Source: Streptomyces sp. NBC_00234 | GTDB lineage: Bacteria; Actinomycetota; Actinomycetes; Streptomycetales; Streptomycetaceae | Reading direction: 5' to 3' | DNA: 64,000 nucleotides | NCBI RefSeq assembly: GCF_036195325.1 | Contig: NZ_CP108101.1 | Location: forward strand, 7,812,001-7,876,000 | Shown: piece after piece, positions 17,722 through 26,637 of the stretch | Layout of the letters: each line of letters starts with the position of its first letter | Numbering within the stretch: position 1 is the stretch's first letter | Made by a program: the position numbers and the translations under genes | Notes under the pieces: generated by a model | What the model was told of the DNA's origin: nothing | What the model saw: only the letters and a program-made list of their open reading frames with translations | Databases searched by the model: none

Positions 17722-18939
17722 TTAGCGGTCGCGGTCCATGGAACGGCCGTGCCAGTCCAGACACATCACGAGAGAGTCGTCCGCCGCCGGGCCGGAGCCG
17801 CGGTGGCCCAGCAGCTCCTGCAGCATCGCTCTGGGCACTTGCGCGGCGGGCAGCATACGCGTGCTGTTGATCGACGCGGCCAGCGCACGGAGGCTGTACT
17901 TCTCACCGCCCGGAGACAAGGCGTCGTAGACGCCGTCACTGATGAAGAGCAGGCGGTCTCCGGGTTCGACCTGGAAGTGCTGGGGAACGTAGGCGGTGTC
18001 CTCGAACATGCCCAGGGGCATCTGAGCCTCCAGCTCGACCGGCTCGACCACCCCCCGGCGCACCCGCCACACCCGCGGTGAACCGGCATCGATGATCTCC
18101 ACGTCCCCGGTCGGGAGGTGGAAGCGGAACAGCAGAGTCGACAGGTACTGGGTCCCGCTGTGCTGCCCGTACACCGCCTGATCGGCCAGATACGCCTGAT
18201 CGCCCAGGCTCAGGCCGGCACGGCGGGCATTGCGCAGTGCGTTGACCGCGAGGTTGGTCAGCAGCGCGGCGTCGATCCCCTCACCCATGCCGTTGCTGAC
18301 GGTCACGTACAGGTCATCGGCCGAGGCCGACCAGTCGAAGCTGTCGCCGAAGATGGCGTAGGCGGGCTCCAACTGGGCGCCCAGGCTGTACTCCGGCCGG
18401 GAGCAGGAGCGCCCCGGCAGCAACTGCCACTGCATCTCGGCCGCCAGGGTCAGTCGTTCCGCCCGTCGCGCCTGCAGGAACAGGTCGGTGTCCCTTTCTG
18501 CGACGACCACCTCGTGCGCAAGTGCGTCGGCGCACTCCTGCAGGTTCTCCAGGACGGCCGGTGCCAGGTCCTCGCCCTCTCCGACCCGCATGGTGACGCC
18601 CAGGATGCCCAGCCGGTCCCCCCGGACGCTGACCGGCAGGTACACCGTTACCGCGGAGGCCGGGCGGTCGTACACACAGTGCGCTTCCTGGGCACCGAAC
18701 GCGCGACCAGGAGCACTGTCGTACACCGACACCGGCGGATGGGTTTGCGGCAGAACCCCGACCGGCTGCAGCCTTGTCATGGCGTAGTCGGCCATCATCA
18801 GCTCCACCGCCTGCGCACGATGGCGGCGCACGATGAGGGAGCGGATCACGTCGAAGATCTCGTGAGGCGCGGCCTCGCGCAGAGAACGCTCGACCGCGCT
18901 GGGTCTGTCCACCGGTACCGGACCTACTTTCTTTCGCAT
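17722..18939 (-). CDS. SpoIIE-like PP2C phosphatase, possibly with altered metal site
   Basis: A 405-residue protein with an N-terminal GAF-like region (about 25-155) and a C-terminal SpoIIE-type domain (about 170-400). GDSFDW, LLFISDGVYDAL and AADDSLVM fit the PPM motifs, but the second motif reads VSNGMGEG, with Asn where active relatives usually have Asp (DGMGHG). Metal binding may therefore be weakened. The start at 18939 is the first Met before the conserved region; its Shine-Dalgarno is poor. It is divergent from the MarR gene (69 nt between starts) and about 200 nt upstream of the PP2C-B12-STAS operon. Confidence 0.82.
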   Translation of the reverse strand: MRKKVGPVPVDRPSAVERSLREAAPHEIFDVIRSLIVRRHRAQAVELMMADYAMTRLQPVGVLPQTHPPVSVYDSAPGRAFGAQEAHCVYDRPASAVTVYLPVSVRGDRLGILGVTMRVGEGEDLAPAVLENLQECADALAHEVVVAERDTDLFLQARRAERLTLAAEMQWQLLPGRSCSRPEYSLGAQLEPAYAIFGDSFDWSASADDLYVTVSNGMGEGIDAALLTNLAVNALRNARRAGLSLGDQAYLADQAVYGQHSGTQYLSTLLFRFHLPTGDVEIIDAGSPRVWRVRRGVVEPVELEAQMPLGMFEDTAYVPQHFQVEPGDRLLFISDGVYDALSPGGEKYSLRALAASINSTRMLPAAQVPRAMLQELLGHRGSGPAADDSLVMCLDWHGRSMDRDR

Positions 18940-19008
18940 ATCTTCATCTGTGCGACTGCCAACATCGACCAGCCGGAACGGGCACGACGGCCCACACGGG
19001 AGTGTCAC

Positions 19009-19497
19009 ATGCGCGAGGCCCCCACCCCCCTCCACCAGCACACACCCCATGCGGTGCCCGAGATCGGCCAGGTCCTGGAGCTCCTCGAGATCGCCTGGGA
19101 ACGTGGCCGTGACACCCTCGGCACCGCGCCGCTCTCCGCCGCCCAGACCCGTGTGATGTACATCATCGAGCGCGAGCCCGGCGTCAACCTGAGCACCCTG
19201 GGCCGCCGCCTGTCCGCAGCAGCGCCGTCCATCACCCGCCTCTGCGACCGCCTCCAAGCCGCCGGATTCCTCCGCCGAACCCCACGCCCCGAGGACCGCC
19301 GCGAAATACAACTGGAACTCACCGAATCCGGCATGGCACACCTGCACCACATCAGGCGCCGTCGAGAGCAAGCCCTCCACCAGGCCATGAGCCATATGAC
19401 TCCCGACGCCCAGCACGCCCTCGTCACGGGACTCGACGCCCTGTGCAACGCAGTCAGCACACCCGGGCAGGGCATCGTCCTCGAAGAGTCCGCCTGA
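19009..19497 (+). CDS. MarR-family transcriptional regulator
   Basis: A 162-residue winged-helix regulator. The recognition region LSTLGRRLSAAAPSITRLCD (about 64-83) and the wing LRRTPRPEDRREIQLELT are typical of MarR, with dimerisation helices at each end. The ATG at 19009 follows GGGAG by 6 nt. It is divergent from the SpoIIE-like phosphatase gene, so control of that gene or of itself through the short shared promoter is likely by inference. The ligand is unknown. A hairpin follows the stop. Confidence 0.88.
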   Translation: MREAPTPLHQHTPHAVPEIGQVLELLEIAWERGRDTLGTAPLSAAQTRVMYIIEREPGVNLSTLGRRLSAAAPSITRLCDRLQAAGFLRRTPRPEDRREIQLELTESGMAHLHHIRRRREQALHQAMSHMTPDAQHALVTGLDALCNAVSTPGQGIVLEESA

Positions 19498-19521
19498 GCC
19501 ACCGCGGCGGCTCGGCTTTCT
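19495..19521 (+). terminator. Rho-independent-like terminator after the MarR gene
   Basis: GAGCC and GGCTC arms enclose a CCGCGG core immediately at the stop codon and are followed by CTTTCTT. Confidence 0.6.
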
Positions 19522-19767
19522 TCGACGAACCGCTGGGTGGGGCAAAGCGAAGAAGTGTCCGGGGGCTGACCCGCGGGCCGACTGCCGGGTATGCGCCGAG
19601 TGTGCCCGGTGCAGTGGTCGCGATTGCTGTCCGCTTCGCTGTCCCCACCCACCCGAATGGCGGCGTACTGGTTGCCGGAGCACAGTGGAACTGGGGGCAC
19701 AGGCCGGCGGAAGGGTTCCGCCGATCATCCGTCCGCCCCTTCGCAAAACAACGTGTGCGAGGAACTC

Positions 19768-20217
19768 ATGGCGACAAACGACAGTCAGAGCGGAACTGCG
19801 CTGGACGCGAGTGACGACGGCGGGGTCCGGGGGACCACGGTCATTGCGGACAACGTGGTCTCGACGATCGCAGGAATAGCCGTGCGCGACACCGAGGGAA
19901 TCAAGGCGGTCGGAGGGGGCGCCTCACGGGCTCTCGGGGCGGTCAAGCAAAGGGTGTCCCGCTCCGGTGACCTCGGCCGCGGGGTGAGGGTGGAGGTAGG
20001 TGAAAAGCAGACCGCCATCGATGTCGACGTCGTGGTGGAGTACGGCTTTCCCATCACGGAGGCGGCGAAGAACATCCGCATCCATGTCACCGATGCGATC
20101 GAGACCATGACCGGACTCGAAGTCGTCGAGATCAACATCAAGGTACTCGACGTCTACGTACCGGGATCCGACGACGACGAAACAGAAAGCTCTCCGGCGA
20201 AGCCCCGCGTCCAGTGA
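19768..20217 (+). CDS. Asp23/Gls24-family envelope stress protein
   Basis: A 149-residue protein with the Asp23 core at about residues 22-135: TVIADNVVSTIAGIAVRDTE, VEVGEKQTAIDVDVVVEYG and a long amphipathic ITEAAKNIRIHVTDAIE helix. The ends are acidic and disordered. In firmicutes Asp23 is held at the membrane by AmaP and linked to envelope stress; actinobacterial members are poorly studied. The ATG at 19768 has GAGGAAC just upstream. The usual AmaP-like and DUF2273-like partner genes are absent here, since the next gene is convergent. Confidence 0.88.
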   Translation: MATNDSQSGTALDASDDGGVRGTTVIADNVVSTIAGIAVRDTEGIKAVGGGASRALGAVKQRVSRSGDLGRGVRVEVGEKQTAIDVDVVVEYGFPITEAAKNIRIHVTDAIETMTGLEVVEINIKVLDVYVPGSDDDETESSPAKPRVQ

Positions 20218-20318
20218 CGTATGCCCACGCACCGCAGGCGGCGGCTTTTCGACTACGCCCCCGGCACCTGCCTGTGCACCGTGGCCTGCTCCAAGCGGAT
20301 GTGTCGGCCCGTTGAGTG

Positions 20319-21539
20319 CTACATCGAGGTGGGCACGTGCGGGGAGCGAAGCACGAGCAGGGTGATCTCGCTGGGGGCGAAGACGCGGAACGGCGGGCCC
20401 CAGAAGCCGGTGCCGCGGCTGGTGTAGAGAAGGGTGCGGGGGCCGTGGTGGCTGAGGCCGGCGACGGCGGGTTGGTCGAGGCGGACCAGGTGGTGGAAGG
20501 GCCAGATCTGGCCGCCGTGGGTGTGGCCGGAGAGCTGGAGGTCGATGCCGTCGGCTGCCGCCCGGTCGATGAACTTGGGCTGGTGTGCCAAGAGCAGGAC
20601 GGGCAGGTCGGGGGCGGCGCCCTTCAAGGCTCCGGCGAGGTGGGCGCGGTGGCCTGCCAGGCCGGAGGACTCGGCAGTGACGTCATCCACGCCGGCGACC
20701 ACGAGGGTGTCGCCTCCGCGTTCGAGCAGCAAGTGGCGGTTGCGCAGCGGCTCCCAGCCCAGCTCGTCCATCAGGTCGACCCAGCCCTGGGCCTCGCTGT
20801 AGTACTCGTGGTTGCCGGTGACGTACACACGGGCCCGGGTGGCCCGCACGGTTCCGAGTGGGGCGGCCTGGGCACGGCGGCGTTCGGCCGTGCCGTCCGC
20901 GATGTCGCCGGTGTGGCAGACCAGGTCGGCTTCCAGGGTGTTCACCGTCTCGCATACCCGTGCCGACCAGCGAGTGCGATCGAGGGGGCCGTAGTGGGTG
21001 TCGGTGATGAGGACGACGCGGATGCCGTCCAACCCGGCACCCAGCCGCGGGAGTTGCACGTCGAGTCGGCGCACGCGTGGCACGCGGCGGGCTTCGGCGT
21101 ACCCCCAGGCGAGTAGTACGGCGGTTATTCCGAGGACGGCCCAAGTGGCCATTCGAGCCCGGTCCTGACTCTCGCCGACGCCGGCGACGGTCAGGAGGAG
21201 CCGCAAGGGGATGCCGAGCAGAACGGACCAGGTGAACAGAACCCAACTGGTGCCCAGCAGGGTGTCACCGAGAATCGCCGCCCGGTCTTGCTGGCGTCGG
21301 CCGTGGCCGCGCACCATCGCGAGCGGCATACCGACGAGGCCGAGGGCGAACAGGACGGTGCCGGTGAGCGTGACGGGCAGCGGCCAGTGTTGCCCGCTGT
21401 GCAGGAGCACCCAGCAAGGCACGGCCCACAGCAGGACGGGGGCGATCAGGGGGATGTAGCGCATCAGGCGGTGCAGTCGGCTCTGCTGCGCACCTTGCGC
21501 TTCGCTGTCGGCGGGGCGGGTGTCGCTGGTGTCGGTCAC
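20319..21539 (-). CDS. Membrane-anchored metallophosphoesterase (YkuE-like)
   Basis: A 406-residue calcineurin-like phosphoesterase. About four N-terminal membrane segments lie between residues 20 and 150 and precede a catalytic domain with ITDTHYGP, HTGDIADG, VTGNHEYY, LAHQPKF and LSGHTHGGQIW, the complete set of dinuclear-metal motifs. The layout matches YkuE/YaeI-type enzymes, some of which act on lipid or UDP-sugar substrates. The GTG at 21539 is chosen for AGAGAGGGAAG just upstream. It converges on the Asp23 gene. The substrate cannot be read from the sequence. Confidence 0.88.
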   Translation of the reverse strand: MTDTSDTRPADSEAQGAQQSRLHRLMRYIPLIAPVLLWAVPCWVLLHSGQHWPLPVTLTGTVLFALGLVGMPLAMVRGHGRRQQDRAAILGDTLLGTSWVLFTWSVLLGIPLRLLLTVAGVGESQDRARMATWAVLGITAVLLAWGYAEARRVPRVRRLDVQLPRLGAGLDGIRVVLITDTHYGPLDRTRWSARVCETVNTLEADLVCHTGDIADGTAERRRAQAAPLGTVRATRARVYVTGNHEYYSEAQGWVDLMDELGWEPLRNRHLLLERGGDTLVVAGVDDVTAESSGLAGHRAHLAGALKGAAPDLPVLLLAHQPKFIDRAAADGIDLQLSGHTHGGQIWPFHHLVRLDQPAVAGLSHHGPRTLLYTSRGTGFWGPPFRVFAPSEITLLVLRSPHVPTSM

Positions 21540-21815
21540 GCTTCCCTCTCTGACCAGGCTGCCGTCCCGCGCACTGTATCGGGTGGCCCTCGGGCAGGCC
21601 GGACCGGTGTTCATGGGTGCGAACCCTTGGGGCGAAGGGGCTCTGCGGGATTGCAAGCCTCCGCCGCAACCACACAACGGACAGGCGCTTTACCTCACCG
21701 CACCCATGCGGAGGCCGGGCGTCACTCCTCCGCTTCAGGTCGGGGCCGGGTGTCTGCGCCACCTGCGGATCGAACAACGGCACTCGGCCGTGGGCGGGGT
21801 ACGTGGAGTTGGACT

Positions 21816-21960
21816 GTGGCGGACAGGTGGTGGGAGATCGCGGTGCCGCTGATCCCGCCGTCGAAGGTGCGCCCCGGGCGGCGGGACACAAGACTCGCCT
21901 GATGAGCCGCTGTTCGCGGCGATCATTTACGTCCTGGTCAGCGGTTGCGCCGACGGGCAG
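21816..21960 (+). pseudogene. N-terminal fragment of an IS5-family-like transposase, frameshifted
   Basis: The rightward frame reads WWEIAVPLIPPSKVRP and then, after a frameshift near 21895, DEPLFAAIIYVLVSGCA. These are the typical opening segments of an IS5-like transposase helix-turn-helix region. The rest of the transposase is missing, and no terminal repeats were recognised. The remainder of 21540-22049 shows no gene. Confidence 0.6.
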
Positions 21961-22049
21961 TGTCATTCGAATCACCACATAGGACACGGCCCAAGACTTT
22001 GCCGGCCCCTGGTGCGCGGGGTGGCGGCCGGGCAGGCTAGTTTGCTCGG

Positions 22050-22490
22050 GTGAGTCTCCTTGATGATGTGGCAGAGCGCGACGGCTGGCTGTGCTGGGTG
22101 TGTGACGAACCGGTCGACCCCGACGAGTCGGTGAACGACCCGCGAGGGCCCAGCGTCGACAGCCGGACCGCCGACCGGAAGGCCAAGGTCGCCGAGCGGC
22201 TCGCGCACCGCGGGTGCAACACCCGCAAGGGCGCGGTCAAGGTGGTCATCGCCTGGCCGGACAGCCTGTACGTGGTCGAACCCGCGCCGCTGATCACAGT
22301 TGCCGGGAGGCTGGAGCGCAAGGGGGGCCGCGAGATGGTGGGCCGTTGTCCGACCAGGCGGGACGCCCAAGAGGCGGCGGATTGGCTGGTGGACCGGTTC
22401 TCCCGACTGGTACCGGGACTGCCGATCACGGCCGACATCGAGGCGGGCGGCGGCCAGTTCCTCGTCATCCTGTCCGCCGGCCGCCGCTGA
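22050..22490 (+). CDS. Small HNH-like zinc-finger protein
   Basis: A 146-residue protein starting at a GTG. C15-W-V-C18 and LAHRGCNTRKG (about 52-62) resemble the two halves of an HNH nuclease zinc site, in which the last His/Cys/Asn and Lys-Gly are typical. The C-terminal half, from about residue 65, is a mixed alpha/beta stretch (VGRCPTRRDAQEAADWLVDR) unlike usual HNH proteins. It could be a small nuclease or a non-catalytic zinc-binding protein. It stands alone between decayed sequences. Confidence 0.6.
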   Translation: MSLLDDVAERDGWLCWVCDEPVDPDESVNDPRGPSVDSRTADRKAKVAERLAHRGCNTRKGAVKVVIAWPDSLYVVEPAPLITVAGRLERKGGREMVGRCPTRRDAQEAADWLVDRFSRLVPGLPITADIEAGGGQFLVILSAGRR

Positions 22491-23063
22491 CCGGGGATCG
22501 CCGGCGCCCGCTGTCATCGAGCTGAAACGTCGGCCCACATCGCCCCGTCCCGGCACGAGCTCAGCTTTCTCAAGAGCTTCGACGCCGACCAGCGGCCGGT
22601 CGAACGGGTCGGGGGCGTTGAGGTCCGGCTTGAGGGAGTAGTCGATGGTGCCGTCCAGTTCGCGGGCGGCTGCCCGACGATCTGGCAGCCGAGGTCAAGC
22701 TGCCTGCCCATAGGCGAGGAACTCCTGGACCTGCTGCAGTGTGCCCTTGCTGACCGCGGCCTCACCGGCTTGCTCGGCCCGGGCGAACGCTGCCCGGCTG
22801 TTGCGCGCCGTTCTACGAGGAACCGGCCGGTAACCTGCCTCGCCGCGTTGCCTACGCCCGACCATGCTGACAGGTTTCATTCCGTCCTGTCGCAGGAACG
22901 CGGCCGCGGCCTCCCCGCACACACCGCACGTGTGAACCCGGCTGTCGGAACGCATCGGCCAGGGCCCGGCGGGCGCGCGTACGTGCCCTGACCTGCGCTG
23001 CCACGATTTCGGTCGGCCGGCTCCCCCCTACCCGCCCGCCGCCCCGCCTTGTAGCCTCTGCGC
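22491..23063. other. Non-coding or decayed interval with a possible leftward gene remnant
   Basis: No intact gene is apparent. On the minus strand, about 22540-22700, one frame reads RELDGTIDYSLKPDLNAPD followed by PFDRPLVGVEALEKAELV. This looks like real protein sequence but lacks a start, and the frame breaks upstream. A second leftward frame at 22695-22955 ends GTLQQVQEFLAYGQAA. These may be pieces of one frameshifted gene. I do not recognise the family. Confidence 0.3.
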
Positions 23064-26000
23064 ATGTCGCTCCCTGAACACGCAGCCCGGCGCGACGGTT
23101 CGGGGGAGCCGTCGCCTCCCTCCCGCGATAGAGGAATCCCTACCAGCGGATCCGGCACACGCAACCTGTCTGCGATAGCGTCGCCCGACTTGATCGGGCG
23201 CGAGCGCGAGCTGGCCGCCCTGAGAGCCGCGCTGTCGGGCCCGCCGGTGGTGGTGCTGGTCGAGGGTGAGGCCGGGATCGGCAAGAGCCGGCTGGTCCAG
23301 GAGCTCCTCGCGGCGCACGCCCCGGCCCAGCAGCGGGTATTGCTGGCGGGCTGCCCGGCTGTTCGGCAGCCCTTCACGCTCGGGCCGTTGGTCGACGCGA
23401 TCCGACCGGCGACCGAGGATGTCGCCGGGCTCGGCCTGAGCGGGTTGGCGGGGGCGCTCCGGCCGTTGTTCCCCGAGTGGGCGTCGGCGCTGCCGCCGGC
23501 ACCCGAGCCGGCGGAAGACGCGGCAGCGGCACGGCACCGGCTGTTCCGGGCCATCGAGGAGATCCTCGAACGGCTCGAGATCGGGTTGCTCGCGGTCGAG
23601 GACGTGCACTGGGCAGATGAGGCCACCCTGGAGTTTCTGCTGTTCCTGGCATCACGCCAAAGGCAACGGGTCAGCCTGCTCGTGAGCTACCGTCCGGAGG
23701 AAATCGCGCCGGACTCCCTGCTGCTGCGGTTGACGTCGCGCCAACCGGCGGGAGCGGCGCGGCTGCGGCTGACGTTGGAGCCGCTGGATGTCCCCGGGAC
23801 TGCCGAAATGGTGTCCTCGATGCTCGGTGGGGAACGGGTTTCCGACGAGTTCGCGACCTTCCTGCACGACCGGACCGATGGGCTTCCGCTCGCGATCGAG
23901 GAGTCCGTCCGGCTGATGTGGAACCGTACCGACCTGACCAGGCGGGGTGATTCCTGGGGGCGGCAGCGGCCGAGTGAGATCGACGTACCGCCGACGGTGC
24001 GGGACGCCGTACGGGAACGCAGTGCCCGGCTCGGACCGGCGGCGCAGGTCATGCTGCGTGCGGCTGCTGTGCTCACCGACCCCGCCCCCGAGGACATCGT
24101 CGTCGAGGTGCCGGCGCCGGCAGGCGATCGGGGGGTCCGGCTGGCGGGCCTGGCGGAGGCAGTGGGTTCGGGGCTGCTGAAGGAGGATGCGAGCGGGCTG
24201 GTCTCGTTCCGGCACATGCTGGCGTGCCGAGCGGTGTACGAGGCGATTCCTGGGCCACAGCGACGGGCGATGCATTTGCGTGCCGCACACATCCTCGAAG
24301 GCGTCACCCCGCTCCCGGTGGCTCAGCTGGCGCGCCACTTCCGGGAGGCCGGCGACATGACGGCATGGTGCCGGTACGCGGAACAGTCTGCCGACCTCGC
24401 CCTCGCCTCGGGTGACGATGCGACGGCGGTCGTCCTCGTGCACGACCTGCTCACCAACGCCGACCTGCCGCCCGCCGACGTGGTGCGGCTTACCGGCAAG
24501 GTGCCGTTCTGCCTGCTCAGCGGGCACAAGCGTTACCGCGAACTGATGGACGCTCTCCGGCTCGTGCTGGAAGCCGGCGGGCCGACGCCCAGCGAGGCGG
24601 CGGAGATCCGCTTCCATGTCGCCCGTCTGCTGCAGCAGACGGAGGCTTTCGAGCAGTCCCGGATCGAGATGGAACGCGCGTTGCCCGACCTCGGGCACGA
24701 CCCGGAGAAGGCAGCCCGCGCCATGATGTTCCTCGGCCTGCCGTACGGGACGACGACACCGGCGGCCGAACACCTCAGGTGGCTGCGGCGCGTTGCGCAG
24801 TTGCCGGCCTCGATGGCGCCGGGGGACCGGATGAACATCCGGGTCGGGCGGGCGAGCGGGCTGTTGCTGCTCGGCGAGGAGGAGGGGTGGGCGGAGGCAG
24901 CGTTGATCGCCGATGACGCCTCCACCAGCGCGGAGAGGCAGCACATCACGGTCGGTCAGCTCAACGTCGGGCACATGGCGCTGATCTGGGGGAGGTACCA
25001 GGAGGCGAGGCGGCTGCTGACGCTGGCCGTGGGGCTGGCCGACACGTATCAGTACCGGAAGCTCCATGGGATGGGGCAGGTGACGCTGGCCCACCTGGAC
25101 TGGCTCACCGGAGCCTGGGACGGGCTGGCCGACCGGGCCGGATCGCTGGCCTGTGACGAGGAACTCCTGCAGCCGGTGAGTCGCCTGGCGCCGGCCATGG
25201 TCACCGGCTTGCTGTACGCGGCCCGCGGTGACCGGGACCGAGCGGACGAGTGCCTGCGGCTCATCCTTGAACAGGCGGATCAGCACGGTGGGGCGGAGTG
25301 CTCCCTCGAACCTGCCGGTGCACTGGCCAGGCTCCGGCTCCACGCGGGGCGGATCGACGACGTGCTGCAACTGACCGACAAGCCGATCCGGTTCCTGGAC
25401 CGCAAGGGCACCTGGATCTGGGCCACCGAACTCGCTCCGGTCCGGGCCGAGGCCCTGCTCATGGCCGGCCGCGCCGACGAGGCCGAGGACCTGATCGACG
25501 CTTTCGCGGCGGGCTTGCGAGATCGCCGTGCACCTGGCCCGCACGCCGCCTTGTCGACCTGCAGGGCGATCCAGGCCGAGCAGCACGGCGATACCCTGCG
25601 CGCCGCAGGACTGTTCGCGCGTGCGGCCGACGCGTGGCAGAGCCTTCCACGGCCGTACGAGGCCCTCCTCAGCCGTGAGCGACAGGCATGCTGTCTGCTG
25701 CGTGCGGACCGGACTGACGCAGCGCTCTCCGTCCTTGCCGACACCTTCCAGGGGTTGTCCACCCTCGGCGCTCGTGGCGACGCCGAGCGCGTCATGCACA
25801 CGCTGCGCTCATGCGGTGTCGAAGTGAAGCGTCCCTCGTGGCAGGGCGGACGGCGGAGTTACGGCGATCAGTTGTCTCCCCGGGAACTCGACGTGGTCCG
25901 GCTGCTCGTCGGAGGCCGGACGAACCGGGAGATCGCCGGCGTCCTCACCCTGTCGCCGAAGACGGTCGCGCGGCACATGGAAGCAGCGATGCGCAAGCTC

Positions 26001-26084
26001 GACGTGTCGTCCCGTACGGCGCTGGCCGTCAAGGTCGTCGAAACCGGTGTCGTCATCGACGTCCCGGCCGGCGGCAACCGCTAG
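23064..26084 (+). CDS. LAL-type (large ATP-binding LuxR) transcriptional regulator
   Basis: A 1006-residue regulator with an N-terminal AAA/STAND ATPase: Walker A GEAGIGKSR near residues 73-81 and Walker B LLAVEDVHWAD near 174-184. A long helical TPR-like middle follows (about 400-900), and a C-terminal LuxR HTH (about 935-995, SPRELDVVRLLVGGRTNREI then LSPKTVARHMEAAMRKL). Such proteins activate secondary metabolism or catabolic operons on binding ATP and an effector. The ATG is at 23064. The stop codon TAG at 26082-26084 lies inside the CTAG boundary of a palindromic element, so the C-terminus may have been trimmed by its insertion. Confidence 0.9.
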   Translation: MSLPEHAARRDGSGEPSPPSRDRGIPTSGSGTRNLSAIASPDLIGRERELAALRAALSGPPVVVLVEGEAGIGKSRLVQELLAAHAPAQQRVLLAGCPAVRQPFTLGPLVDAIRPATEDVAGLGLSGLAGALRPLFPEWASALPPAPEPAEDAAAARHRLFRAIEEILERLEIGLLAVEDVHWADEATLEFLLFLASRQRQRVSLLVSYRPEEIAPDSLLLRLTSRQPAGAARLRLTLEPLDVPGTAEMVSSMLGGERVSDEFATFLHDRTDGLPLAIEESVRLMWNRTDLTRRGDSWGRQRPSEIDVPPTVRDAVRERSARLGPAAQVMLRAAAVLTDPAPEDIVVEVPAPAGDRGVRLAGLAEAVGSGLLKEDASGLVSFRHMLACRAVYEAIPGPQRRAMHLRAAHILEGVTPLPVAQLARHFREAGDMTAWCRYAEQSADLALASGDDATAVVLVHDLLTNADLPPADVVRLTGKVPFCLLSGHKRYRELMDALRLVLEAGGPTPSEAAEIRFHVARLLQQTEAFEQSRIEMERALPDLGHDPEKAARAMMFLGLPYGTTTPAAEHLRWLRRVAQLPASMAPGDRMNIRVGRASGLLLLGEEEGWAEAALIADDASTSAERQHITVGQLNVGHMALIWGRYQEARRLLTLAVGLADTYQYRKLHGMGQVTLAHLDWLTGAWDGLADRAGSLACDEELLQPVSRLAPAMVTGLLYAARGDRDRADECLRLILEQADQHGGAECSLEPAGALARLRLHAGRIDDVLQLTDKPIRFLDRKGTWIWATELAPVRAEALLMAGRADEAEDLIDAFAAGLRDRRAPGPHAALSTCRAIQAEQHGDTLRAAGLFARAADAWQSLPRPYEALLSRERQACCLLRADRTDAALSVLADTFQGLSTLGARGDAERVMHTLRSCGVEVKRPSWQGGRRSYGDQLSPRELDVVRLLVGGRTNREIAGVLTLSPKTVARHMEAAMRKLDVSSRTALAVKVVETGVVIDVPAGGNR

Positions 26085-26260
26085 GGCCTGTCGTCAAACT
26101 TCCGTCTGCCGCGCGGTGTCTGGCACGCACGCTCGCGGCGTTGCCGGGATGTCCTGGTAGCTCCGCTACGAGGACATCCCGGCGCCTTGCGATCGCACGC
26201 GCCAGACACCGCGCGGCCCGGCCTTCGGCCGAACGACGGCAGTTTGACGACAGGCCCTAG
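26081..26260. repeat. 180-bp palindromic mini-element (MITE/REP-like) bounded by CTAG
   Basis: The left end CTAGGGCCTGTCGTCAAACT is repeated exactly in reverse complement at the right end (26241-26260). Almost the whole length folds back on itself: GCGCGGTGTCTGGC pairs with GCCAGACACCGCGC, and GCCGGGATGTCCT with AGGACATCCCGGC, around a central GTAGC-TCC-GCTAC loop. No coding capacity is present. Similar short intergenic palindromes occur in Streptomyces genomes. CTAG may be a target duplication or part of the terminal repeat. It probably also ends transcription of the LAL gene. Confidence 0.8.
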
Positions 26261-26322
26261 GGTCCCTCGTTTGGATCATGCTGGGCCCGCGGGGTCCGGC
26301 ATGATCCAACGAAAGACCCTAG
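26257..26322. repeat. 66-bp second palindromic element sharing a CTAG with the first
   Basis: CTAGGGTCCCTCGTTTGGAT at the left pairs with a right arm reading, in reverse complement, CTAGGGTCTTTCGTTGGATC. Arms of about 24 nt enclose a GC-rich 17-nt loop. Both ends are CTAG, and the left CTAG (26257-26260) is also the right end of the 180-bp element. Confidence 0.7.
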
Positions 26323-26637
26323 GCGTAGGCGAGGCTGCAAAGTTGGGTCATCTGCCCAATCGTCCGGCAGCCGGTGCGCGAACGATACTCGGCCCGTGGA
26401 AACGAAGAAGTTAGGTTTCGGGGCGAATTCCGCAGGCTGACCGGCCGGTGGCGGGCCACTGCCGCAGCAGCAGGGCGCGCGGTCGGCCGTGCCGGCGCTG
26501 CGTCACCACTCGCGCTCCGGCGAAGCAGCACCAGGGGGCACCAACCACCTTCGTCGCAGCCACTCGGCGCTCATACCGAATCCACGCCTCCGCGCGGTAT
26601 CCGCGCGCATTCTCCCCTCAGAAAAGGTCCTTACCGC
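26323..26637 (+). promoter_or_regulatory. Leader region of the subtilase gene with two short inverted repeats
   Basis: No gene is seen. TTGGG/CCCAA arms with a 7-nt spacer lie at 26343-26359, and GCGCGG-TAT-CCGCGC lies at 26592-26606, about 30 bp before the start codon. Either could be an operator; promoter boxes were not resolved. Confidence 0.35.

Noticed and set aside
19564..19592. GGGTAT at 19587-19592 as a SigB-type -10 before the Asp23 gene
   Set aside because: The nearest GNNT-type -35 leaves a 19-nt spacer, too long for that consensus.
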